Below are positions 53,835 to 61,556 of a stretch of DNA of 64,000 nucleotides, piece after piece. Numbering within the stretch: the stretch's first letter is position 1; each line of letters opens with the position of its first letter. A model generated the notes under the pieces. The model did no database searches and had not been told where the DNA came from. It was given only the letters and a program-made list of their open reading frames with translations. A program made the translations under genes and the position numbers. The DNA is from Galbibacter marinus (GTDB lineage Bacteria > Bacteroidota > Bacteroidia > Flavobacteriales > Flavobacteriaceae), in assembly GCF_000300875.1 (NCBI RefSeq), contig NZ_AMSG01000004.1:62001-126000 (forward strand), given 5' to 3'.

Positions 53835-54998
53835 TTACCCTTTGGCTAGACGAATACCGCTAAACTGCCATCTTAAGGATGGGTGATAGAAGTTTCTATA
53901 GGTATAACGCGTGTGATTTTTAGAGGTCACAACAGAACCTCCACGGAGTACCTTTTTATTGACCATAAAGTTTTGGTTGTATTCCCAAATAAATTCGGTT
54001 CGTTTTTTGAACTTTGGATATGGTTGGTAGGCACTCTCGGTCCATTCCCAGCGTTTGCCCCAATCGAAATAGTCTTGGGCGACTTCCCATTCAAACTCCG
54101 TGGGTAGACGTAATTCCCGCCAATTGGCGTATGCGAATGCTTCATAATAGGATACGTGGGTTACAGGGGCTTCAAGATCCAATACACGAATTCCTTTAAG
54201 GGTGTATTGTTGCCACTGCCCATCGACAAAATGCCAATACATCGGCGATTTTATCTGATTTCTTTTTAGCCATTGCCAACCTTCTGCATGCCACAGATGA
54301 TCATTCTCATAACCACCGTCTAGGATGAATTCTAAATATTCGCCATTGGTGATGAGTTTGTTGGATATTTTACAATTATTGAGATATACTTTATGTTTTC
54401 CGAGTTCATTGTCAAAGCAAAAGTCAGTAGTTGCATGACCTATTTCATAAAGTCCTTCTTTAACTTTGATCCACTTGCTTTTTTGTTTTTCGATAATGTT
54501 CTCTTCATAGGTTTCTGAGTATCGAGGACGCAGTGGGTTACTCCCTAAGAGGTATTTAATATCATTAAACAGCAATTCCTGATGCTGTTTTTCATGTTGT
54601 ATCCCTAGGGTTAAAAGAAACGATATTTCTTGATCCGGATGGTCATCTAAAAACTCTGCCAAATAATTGGTGATATGATCGCGATATTCATAAACTTCTT
54701 CAACCGAAGGTCTGGAAAGATTGCCTCTGCTTGATCTTAGATAGCGGTCTTCAATATGCTGGTAAGCGCTGTTGAAGATGTGTTTGAATTCCGGATTAAA
54801 TTCCTGATAGTTCTCGTCAAGCTTTTTAAGAATATAATCCTCAAAGAACCAGCTGGTGTGGCCCAAATGCCATTTAGGCGGGGACATATAATTGCGAAGT
54901 TGAATTACGTAATCCTCCTGGGTTAAAGGCGCGCAAATCTCTTCGGTCGTTTGCCTGGTTTGTATGAATTCACCAATGATTTGGTCGGAGATTAACAT
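53835..54998 (-). CDS. EgtB-like nonheme iron sulfoxide synthase
   Basis: A 387-residue two-domain protein. The N-terminal DinB_2 domain (about residues 10-160) has the iron ligands: a histidine in KWHLGHTSW (H44 or H47) and the HEKQHQE motif (H135, H139). The C-terminal FGE-sulfatase domain ends WQFSGIRLAKG with LRGGSV before it. The architecture is that of EgtB, which joins cysteine or gamma-glutamylcysteine to trimethylhistidine in ergothioneine synthesis. No EgtD methyltransferase gene is beside it, so the exact substrate is open and the symbol is withheld. Confidence 0.85.
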   Translation of the reverse strand: MLISDQIIGEFIQTRQTTEEICAPLTQEDYVIQLRNYMSPPKWHLGHTSWFFEDYILKKLDENYQEFNPEFKHIFNSAYQHIEDRYLRSSRGNLSRPSVEEVYEYRDHITNYLAEFLDDHPDQEISFLLTLGIQHEKQHQELLFNDIKYLLGSNPLRPRYSETYEENIIEKQKSKWIKVKEGLYEIGHATTDFCFDNELGKHKVYLNNCKISNKLITNGEYLEFILDGGYENDHLWHAEGWQWLKRNQIKSPMYWHFVDGQWQQYTLKGIRVLDLEAPVTHVSYYEAFAYANWRELRLPTEFEWEVAQDYFDWGKRWEWTESAYQPYPKFKKRTEFIWEYNQNFMVNKKVLRGGSVVTSKNHTRYTYRNFYHPSLRWQFSGIRLAKG

Positions 54999-55110
54999 GT
55001 AATATACATTTACACTTATTTTATGTCCTAAAATTAGTGATTTTAAAACAATTCAAATAGGGTAAAGGCGTTAAAGTTGTTTTAAAGCCGAGTAGCGATC
55101 ATACTGGTGC

Positions 55111-55935
55111 TTATACGGCTACACGTCCTTTGATATGTGGGTGTGGGTCGTAATTCTCAAGACTAAAATCATCAAATTTAAAATCGAATATGGATTTTAT
55201 GTCTGGATTTAGCCGCATCATTGGCAAGGGCTTAGGTTCTCTAGAGAGTTGCAATTCTAATTGCTCTACGTGATTGTTGTAAATATGCGCATCACCAAAG
55301 GTGTGAATAAAGTCTCCTGCCTCATATCCACAAACTTGAGCCATCATCATGGTAAATAAGGCGTATGATGCGATGTTAAAAGGGACCCCTAAAAAGATGT
55401 CGGCACTTCTTTGATACAACTGACAGGACAATTTTCCCTGAGCAACATAAAATTGGAAAAAGGCGTGGCAGGGTGGAAGCGCTGCTTTTCCATTGGCTAC
55501 ATTCTCCTGGAAACTTAAACCGTTATCTGGAAGGACACTCGGGTTCCAAGCGCTAACAAGCATGCGCCGAGAATTTGGATTGTTTTTTAAAGTATGAATA
55601 ACATCGGTTATTTGGTCGATTTCTTCACTATTCCAGTTACGCCATTGATGTCCATAAACAGGGCCTAAATCTCCCTTATCATCGGCCCATTCATTCCAGA
55701 TTCGTACGCCATTTTCTTGTAGGTATTCGATATTGGTGTCTCCTTTTATAAACCACAACAATTCATAAATGATTGATTTTAGGTGTAACTTTTTAGTGGT
55801 TACCATCGGAAAGCCTTCACTGAGATCAAAACGCATTTGATGTCCGAAAACACTTTTTGTACCGGTGCCTGTCCGGTCCCCTTTCTCATGTCCATTTTCA
55901 AGTACGTGTTTAACCAAATCGTGATATTGCTTCAT
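55111..55935 (-). CDS. thyA: Thymidylate synthase
   Basis: A 274-residue ThyA that methylates dUMP to dTMP with methylenetetrahydrofolate. Conserved blocks: [27 protein letters not shown], the catalytic cysteine in [30 protein letters not shown] and the C-terminal IKGRVAV. The frame extends 18 codons upstream, but [12 protein letters not shown] at 55935 is the family N-terminus. It lies downstream of the nucleoside transporter gene, both in pyrimidine supply. No dihydrofolate reductase gene follows. Confidence 0.95.
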   Translation of the reverse strand: MKQYHDLVKHVLENGHEKGDRTGTGTKSVFGHQMRFDLSEGFPMVTTKKLHLKSIIYELLWFIKGDTNIEYLQENGVRIWNEWADDKGDLGPVYGHQWRNWNSEEIDQITDVIHTLKNNPNSRRMLVSAWNPSVLPDNGLSFQENVANGKAALPPCHAFFQFYVAQGKLSCQLYQRSADIFLGVPFNIASYALFTMMMAQVCGYEAGDFIHTFGDAHIYNNHVEQLELQLSREPKPLPMMRLNPDIKSIFDFKFDDFSLENYDPHPHIKGRVAV

Positions 55936-56053
55936 CTTCTGCTTGTTTAAAATTGTTGTAATGGTCCCTTCAAATCTAAGGTTTTTCACCTAATCTCAAA
56001 ACACTAAGGTCTTTAAATCCATAAATATTCAAAGGTAACAAATTAAGGGTAAA

Positions 56054-57715
56054 TTACCCTAGAATCATTCCTGCGATAGTGGCCGATAAAAGGGAAGCTA
56101 GTGATCCTCCTAATACAGCCTTTAGCCCTAATTCAGAAAGCGTTTTACGCTGCCCTGGAGCTAGTGATCCGATACCACCAATTTGAATACCTATAGAGGC
56201 GAAATTGGCAAAGCCACATAGCATATAGGTAGCCATAATTACGGATTTGTTATAAGTGAAATGAGTGCCACTTGCAATATCTTTTAATTCTGCTAACTGA
56301 ATGTAACCCACAAATTCACTTGCAGCTAATTTTATTCCGAGCAATTGCCCCATGAGCATCATGTCCTCTTTTGCTACACCGATAAGCCACATAAGGGGTG
56401 CGAAAGCAATCCCTAAAATGGATTCTAGTGAGAAAGATTCATATGGCGTATTGTTGGCTAAAAGAGTGTTTAGGCTTGTGATATCCCCGATCCAACCCAG
56501 GCCATAATTGAGCATGGCAATAAAGGCGATAAAGACTAAAAGCATGGCAGCTACATTAGCAGCTAGTTTAAGTCCTTCAGTAGTACCATTAGCAATAGCG
56601 TCTAAAAGATTAGAGCCAATCTTATCGGCCGTAACCTCTAGGTTGGCATTGATTTTTTCTTGTTGAGGGTAGAGCATTTTTGAAATCACAATGGCTCCTG
56701 GTGCGGCCATGACTGAGGCGGCTAATAAGTGTTTAGCAAAAACCAATCGTAACTCTGGATCATCACCGCCTAGAAAACCAATATATGCGGCAAGAACACC
56801 ACCTGCTACAGTGGACATTCCACCGACCATAACTAGAAGAATCTCTGATTTATTCATGCGCTCCAAATAAGCCTTGATCATCAAAGGTGCTTCGGTTTGA
56901 CCTAGGAAAATATTTCCAGCAACCGAGAGACTCTCTGCCCCAGATATTCCTAATAATTTGGTCAGCACCCATGCCATTCCTTTGACGACAATCTGTATGA
57001 CTCCAAGATAAAACAGTACAGAGGTCAGTGCAGAAAAGAAAATAATAGTTGGCAACACCTGAAATAAAAAGATGTAACCAAAACTTTCAGTATTCATAAG
57101 CCCGCCAAGTAAAAATTCACTTCCAGCAGCGGTAAAATCTAATACCAATATAAAAAGATTTCCAAACCACTCAAAGGTATTTTGAACAAAGGAGACCTCT
57201 AGCACTCCTATGGCTAATACTAACTGAGCGGCAAGACCTAATCCTACAGTTTTCCAATTGATTGCTGATCGGTTATGACTAAAGATAAAGGCGATAAATA
57301 GCAGTACTAGCATTCCTAATGCTCCACGCCATAAGCTTGTAAAGCTAAAACCTTGATTAGGAATAATGGTGCCTTGACCTTGGAGAGTTTGTGAAGTGGA
57401 ACTCGTGGTAAAGCCAAAGGTTTCATCTTGATTTTGTAATATGAGGTTTTGATCTGTTAGTTCACTTACCGTAAAATATTCTACCCGCTCTGGGTGACCC
57501 TTATAAGTTAAGCGGAGTAGATCACCGCTGTGAGTGTAGCTTCCCTGAAGGGTTTCTTGGGCTGAGGTGATGTTGAAAGTTCCGTTATCAAAACTAATTT
57601 CGGTGATGGATGTGGGTGATTTGGGCTCGGTTATATTCCATTCTTTTTCGATACTTTGCCCCAAGGCTATCATTGAAAAAAGGATGCTGAATAATAAGGC
57701 TATACGTTTCTTCAT
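56054..57715 (-). CDS. Concentrative nucleoside transporter (CNT/NupC) with extra N-terminal periplasmic domain
   Basis: A 553-residue protein. Residues 1-19 are a signal peptide (cleaved near ALGQS). Residues 20-120 form a small beta-rich domain (strands around GTFNITSAQETLQGSY, short form FNITSAQET) probably in the periplasm. From about 130 on comes a CNT core with the family motifs GNIFLGQTEAPLMIKAYL (short form GQTEAP), GGMSTVAGGVLAAY and the C-terminal GFANFASIGIQIGG. CNT proteins import nucleosides with protons or sodium. Ordinary NupC is about 400 residues; the extra domain is a lineage feature. thyA follows 118 bp downstream. Confidence 0.9.
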   Translation of the reverse strand: MKKRIALLFSILFSMIALGQSIEKEWNITEPKSPTSITEISFDNGTFNITSAQETLQGSYTHSGDLLRLTYKGHPERVEYFTVSELTDQNLILQNQDETFGFTTSSTSQTLQGQGTIIPNQGFSFTSLWRGALGMLVLLFIAFIFSHNRSAINWKTVGLGLAAQLVLAIGVLEVSFVQNTFEWFGNLFILVLDFTAAGSEFLLGGLMNTESFGYIFLFQVLPTIIFFSALTSVLFYLGVIQIVVKGMAWVLTKLLGISGAESLSVAGNIFLGQTEAPLMIKAYLERMNKSEILLVMVGGMSTVAGGVLAAYIGFLGGDDPELRLVFAKHLLAASVMAAPGAIVISKMLYPQQEKINANLEVTADKIGSNLLDAIANGTTEGLKLAANVAAMLLVFIAFIAMLNYGLGWIGDITSLNTLLANNTPYESFSLESILGIAFAPLMWLIGVAKEDMMLMGQLLGIKLAASEFVGYIQLAELKDIASGTHFTYNKSVIMATYMLCGFANFASIGIQIGGIGSLAPGQRKTLSELGLKAVLGGSLASLLSATIAGMILG

Positions 57716-57828
57716 CAGTTGTTAGGTATGTCTTTTTAAAAGTCAATGTAGCGGTGGGCTGGTCCTTTTAGAATTTTCTACATCTAGGGATGGTATGTTT
57801 GGATAATGTTAAACTATAATATGATTTG

Positions 57829-58452
57829 CTATTTGCTTTTTGGTTCTCTTCTTGAGATTTCATCTCGTATTTTAGCCGCCTTTTCGTAATCCTCATTGCG
57901 TACTGCTCCATCTAAAAGTTCGTGTAGTTCCTGTAGAGAGTGTGAGCGATAAGAACTGTCATCCGAAGACGGTTTGTCTTCTTTGCTGATCACCTCTTCT
58001 ACAATTATACTATCCTTCTCTTTTTCATCCTTTGGAGAGAATTTTAAATAAATTCCAGCTTTGTCTAAAATGTTTTTATAGGTAAATATAGGAGCATCAA
58101 ATCTTAAAGCGAGTGCGATAGCGTCACTGGTTCTTGCATCGATGATTTCCTCAATTTTATCCCTCTCACAAATAATACTAGAATAAAATACTCCATCGAC
58201 TAATTTATGAATTATCACCTGCTTAACGACAATCTCGAATCGGTCGGCAAAATTTTTAAACAGGTCATGGGTAAGTGGTCTTGGTGGTTTGATTTCTTTT
58301 TCCAGTGCAATGGCAATAGACTGCGCTTCAAAGGCGCCAATGACAATAGGGAGTTTCCTTTCACCATCTACCTCATTGAGAATTAGGGCGTAAGCCCCAT
58401 TCTGGGTTTGGCTATAGGAAATTCCTTTTATGTTCAATTTTACTAAACTCAT
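57829..58452 (-). CDS. Bifunctional nuclease (DUF151) family protein with UVR motif
   Basis: A 207-residue protein. Residues 1-140 are the DUF151/BFN domain (LPIVIGAFEAQSIAIALE, RTSDAIALALRFDAPIF). Residues 165-205 carry a UVR-type helix pair (LQELHELLDGAVRNEDYEKAAKIRDEI, short form NEDYEKAAKIRDEI). Plant and bacterial relatives have been reported with DNase/RNase activity; the role here is not known. It follows etfA after an elaborate hairpin. Confidence 0.87.
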   Translation of the reverse strand: MSLVKLNIKGISYSQTQNGAYALILNEVDGERKLPIVIGAFEAQSIAIALEKEIKPPRPLTHDLFKNFADRFEIVVKQVIIHKLVDGVFYSSIICERDKIEEIIDARTSDAIALALRFDAPIFTYKNILDKAGIYLKFSPKDEKEKDSIIVEEVISKEDKPSSDDSSYRSHSLQELHELLDGAVRNEDYEKAAKIRDEISRREPKSK

Positions 58453-58470
58453 ACATCATCAAAATAATAA

Positions 58471-58516
58471 AGGCTGCCTAAATAATGGGGACGTATCCCT
58501 ATAATTTAGACAGCCC
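58471..58516 (-). terminator. Two-tier hairpin between etfA and the nuclease gene
   Basis: On the minus strand the outer stem GGCTG-T-CTAAAT pairs with ATTTAG-G-CAGCC, with one internal mismatch. Inside it sits a second stem, GGGA-TACG-TCCC. A T-rich run follows. It should end or weaken etfBA transcription before the nuclease gene. Confidence 0.7.
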
Positions 58517-58540
58517 TCTGCGGGCACAATTTAGCAAAAA

Positions 58541-59509
58541 TTATGCGTTATTTGCTTTAAATTCTTTCAATTTTTCGATTAGTTCAGGCACTACCGTAAA
58601 GGCATCCCCGACTACGCCGTAATCTGCAGCTTTAAAAAATGGTGCTTCAGGGTCGTTGTTGATGACTAATTTAACCTTTGAAGCATTCACTCCTGCTAAG
58701 TGCTGAATAGCTCCAGAAATACCTACCGCTACATATAAATTGGATGCTACCGGCTTTCCAGTTTGCCCAACGTGTTCGCTGTGTGGTCTCCAGCCCATAT
58801 CCGATACTGGTTTTGAACAGGCTGTGGCTGCTCCCAGCACCTCTGCAAGGTCCTCGATTAGGTGCCAGTTTTCAGGGCCTTTTAATCCGCGACCTCCAGA
58901 GACTACGATATCAGCATCTGCGATAGCGATTTTTCCAGTGGTTTTATCGACTGAACTTACTTTGATTTCAAAATCTTTTTCATCTAGTGTGGGCTCAAAT
59001 GATTCTGCATTTGCGCTAGAGCTACTCTCCTTAAGGCCATACGCATTGTTTGCAAGACCTACAATCTTCACTTGGGTGCTGATTTCCGTAAAATTAAAAG
59101 CTTTGTTGGTAAAAGCAGTTCTTTTAACTCTAAATGGTTCAGTGCTATCTGGCAATGAAACTACATTAGAAGCATACCCTGCTTTTAGTCCTGCTGATAA
59201 TAGAGGAGCAAGGTATTTAGAATTAGCACTTGAACTTACCACAATAACTTTACTTGAGTTTTTCTCAGCTGCTTGTTGCAATACATCGGCATAAGCCTTG
59301 GCGTTGAAGTTGTCGAGTTTGGAATTGTTTACTTGAAGGACCTTATCCGCTCCGTAATTAGCTAATGCGCTAGTATCATCCACATTCACAGCTACCGCGA
59401 TTACCTGGGTGTTTAGCTGATCTGCAAGACCTTTGGCATAGGAGGTGACCTCCAAAGCACTCTTTTTGAATTTTCCGTTTTCTGATTCGGTATATACTAA
59501 TATTGACAT
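58541..59509 (-). CDS. etfA: Electron transfer flavoprotein, alpha subunit
   Basis: A 322-residue EtfA. The N-terminal Rossmann-like domain is followed by the C-terminal FAD-binding domain, with VVSGGRGLKGPENW, ATACSKPVSDMGW, VGQTGKPVASNLYVAVGISGAIQH (short form VGQTGKPV) and NNDPEAPFFKAADYGVVGD. With EtfB it passes electrons from acyl-CoA and related dehydrogenases to the quinone pool. It is 90 bp downstream of etfB. Confidence 0.95.
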   Translation of the reverse strand: MSILVYTESENGKFKKSALEVTSYAKGLADQLNTQVIAVAVNVDDTSALANYGADKVLQVNNSKLDNFNAKAYADVLQQAAEKNSSKVIVVSSSANSKYLAPLLSAGLKAGYASNVVSLPDSTEPFRVKRTAFTNKAFNFTEISTQVKIVGLANNAYGLKESSSSANAESFEPTLDEKDFEIKVSSVDKTTGKIAIADADIVVSGGRGLKGPENWHLIEDLAEVLGAATACSKPVSDMGWRPHSEHVGQTGKPVASNLYVAVGISGAIQHLAGVNASKVKLVINNDPEAPFFKAADYGVVGDAFTVVPELIEKLKEFKANNA

Positions 59510-59599
59510 GTTTGTTTCTTTATCGTTTTATATAATAATGCTGGATTATTTTTTAATTAAAAAACAATTCACAACATAAATGATGTTCAAGGCGTATTG

Positions 59600-60340
59600 T
59601 TAAATAACTTTCGCCTCGTTGTGTAATAAATCGATTAAGGCATCAAGGTTATCAGCCTCAACTAATTTGACGGTTCCTTTAGCAGCAGGTTTTTCAAAAG
59701 AGACAGCTTTTGTCAAGGTCTCGCTCTGAACCGGTTCTTGCACTGTTAATGTTTTTTTTCTAGCCATCATGATTCCGCGTGCATTTGGAATTTTTAGATC
59801 TTTTTCCTCTACTATACCTTTTTGGCCACCAATCACTAATGGAAGTGTAGTTTGAAGGGATTCTTTACCTCCGTCTATTTCACGGGTCACCGTTGCGGTA
59901 CTTCCATCGACTTCGAGTCCAATACAGCTGTTAATAAAATTAAATCCAGTGAGCTCAGCAAGTATTCCAGGAACCATTCCACCATTGTAATCAATGGATT
60001 CTTTACCAGCGATTACAAGGTCGTAATCCTTGGCAACCTCTGCAAGTTGAACTGCGGTATAGTAGCCGTCAGTAGGGGCTGCGTTGATGCGAATCGCATT
60101 GTCTGCTCCAATAGCAAGTGCCTTTCTAAGGGTAGGCTCAGTGCTGCTTTCTCCAACATTGACAACAGTTACTTCAGCCCCTTGTTTTTCCTTAAACCAC
60201 ATTGCACGGGTTAGACCAAATTCATCATTAGGGTTAATGATAAATTGTACCCCAGAGGTGTCAAACTTACTGTCGCCATCCGTAAAATTAATTTTAGAAG
60301 TGGTGTCAGGAACATGACTTATGCAAACTAATATTTTCAT
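59600..60340 (-). CDS. etfB: Electron transfer flavoprotein, beta subunit
   Basis: A 246-residue EtfB with the family blocks MKILVCISHVPDTTSKINF (short form ISHVPDT), the VVNVG strand, LVIAGKESIDYNGGMVPGILAELTG (short form AGKESIDYNGG) and IPNARGIMMARKK near the C-terminus. It is the first gene of etfB-etfA and is divergent from pdhB, an arrangement seen in many flavobacteria. The 176-bp gap to pdhB holds the divergent promoters. Confidence 0.95.
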   Translation of the reverse strand: MKILVCISHVPDTTSKINFTDGDSKFDTSGVQFIINPNDEFGLTRAMWFKEKQGAEVTVVNVGESSTEPTLRKALAIGADNAIRINAAPTDGYYTAVQLAEVAKDYDLVIAGKESIDYNGGMVPGILAELTGFNFINSCIGLEVDGSTATVTREIDGGKESLQTTLPLVIGGQKGIVEEKDLKIPNARGIMMARKKTLTVQEPVQSETLTKAVSFEKPAAKGTVKLVEADNLDALIDLLHNEAKVI

Positions 60341-60466
60341 TTTTGAAGATGTTTTTTATGATGTAATTATATTGTGTAACGAAGATACTGATTAATTTCA
60401 CAATATACTATGCATGCATAATATTTTTTTATCAAAATCTTATGGAGATAGTTGTGTTAGAATTAC

Positions 60467-60474
60467 TATTTTTG
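60467..60474 (+). promoter_or_regulatory. -7 promoter box of pdhB
   Basis: TATTTTTG matches TAnnTTTG and lies 42 bp before the pdhB ATG in the divergent etfB-pdhB region. Confidence 0.45.
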
Positions 60475-60516
60475 CTAAGCTTTAAAAATAGATGTCAATA
60501 CTATCAAATAATATAA

Positions 60517-61494
60517 ATGAGAACAATTCAGTTTAGAGAGGCAGTTTGTGAGGCCATGAGCGAAGAGATGCGCAAAGATGAAACCGTTTATTTAATGGGT
60601 GAAGAAGTTGCGGAGTATAATGGCGCCTACAAGGCATCAAAAGGGATGCTTGATGAATTTGGCCCAGATAGGGTAATCGACACCCCTATATCTGAGCTTG
60701 GTTTTGCTGGGATCGCTGTTGGTTCAGCTATGAATGGTAACAAGCCTATTGTGGAGTTTATGACTTTTAACTTCGCCCTAGTAGGGATTGATCAAATCAT
60801 CAACAATGCGGCTAAAATTCGTCAAATGTCTGGAGGTCAGTTCAACTGTCCAATTGTTTTTAGAGGTCCTACGGCTTCTGCTGGTCAATTAGCAGCAACA
60901 CACTCTCAGGCTTTCGAAAGCTGGTATGCAAATACTCCTGGATTAAAGGTTATTGTACCTTCAAATCCATATGATGCTAAGGGCTTGTTGAAGTCAGCCA
61001 TCCAGGATCCTGACCCTGTGATTTTTATGGAATCTGAACAAATGTATGGGGATAAGGGAGAAGTTCCTGAAGGAGAGTATACTATTCCAATCGGAGTTGC
61101 TGAAATTAAAAGAGAAGGTAAGGATGTAACCATCGTTTCTTTTGGGAAAATTATCAAAGAAGCCTACGCCGCTGCTGAAGAGTTAGAAAAGGAAGGAATT
61201 AGTTGTGAGATTATCGATCTAAGAACAGTTCGTCCGATGGATCATGATACCATATTAAAGTCTGTAAAGAAAACCAATAGGTTAGTGATCTTAGAGGAGG
61301 CTTGGCCTTTTGGAAATGTCGCTACAGAGATCACTTATCAGGTGCAATCACAGGCATTTGATTATTTAGATGCACCTATCGTTAAGATCAATACTGCGGA
61401 TACACCTGCACCGTATTCTCCAGTGTTATTTAAAGAATGGTTGCCAAATCACAATGATGTGATCAAAGCAGTAAAAAAAGTATTATACAAATAA
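60517..61494 (+). CDS. pdhB: Pyruvate dehydrogenase E1 component, beta subunit
   Basis: A 325-residue E1-beta. It shows the N-terminal REAVCEAMSEEM, the thiamine-pyrophosphate contacts EEVAEYNGAYKASKGM (short form GEEVAEYNGAYK) and ISELGFAGIAVGSA, the GPTASAGQLAATHSQ loop and the C-terminal APYSPVLFKEWLP. With E1-alpha it decarboxylates pyruvate in the PDH complex; the alpha and E2 genes are not in the window. A strong hairpin follows at once. Confidence 0.94.
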   Translation: MRTIQFREAVCEAMSEEMRKDETVYLMGEEVAEYNGAYKASKGMLDEFGPDRVIDTPISELGFAGIAVGSAMNGNKPIVEFMTFNFALVGIDQIINNAAKIRQMSGGQFNCPIVFRGPTASAGQLAATHSQAFESWYANTPGLKVIVPSNPYDAKGLLKSAIQDPDPVIFMESEQMYGDKGEVPEGEYTIPIGVAEIKREGKDVTIVSFGKIIKEAYAAAEELEKEGISCEIIDLRTVRPMDHDTILKSVKKTNRLVILEEAWPFGNVATEITYQVQSQAFDYLDAPIVKINTADTPAPYSPVLFKEWLPNHNDVIKAVKKVLYK

Positions 61495-61513
61495 TGATTT
61501 TATTACGTTAATT

Positions 61514-61552
61514 AACTTCACTGGCTTTATTTAAGTTCAGTGAAGTTTTTTT
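61514..61552 (+). terminator. pdhB terminator
   Basis: AACTTCACTG at 61514-61523 pairs perfectly with CAGTGAAGTT at 61538-61547, followed by a run of T. It ends 4 bases before the ATG of the next gene. Confidence 0.8.
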
Positions 61553-61556
61553 GTTT

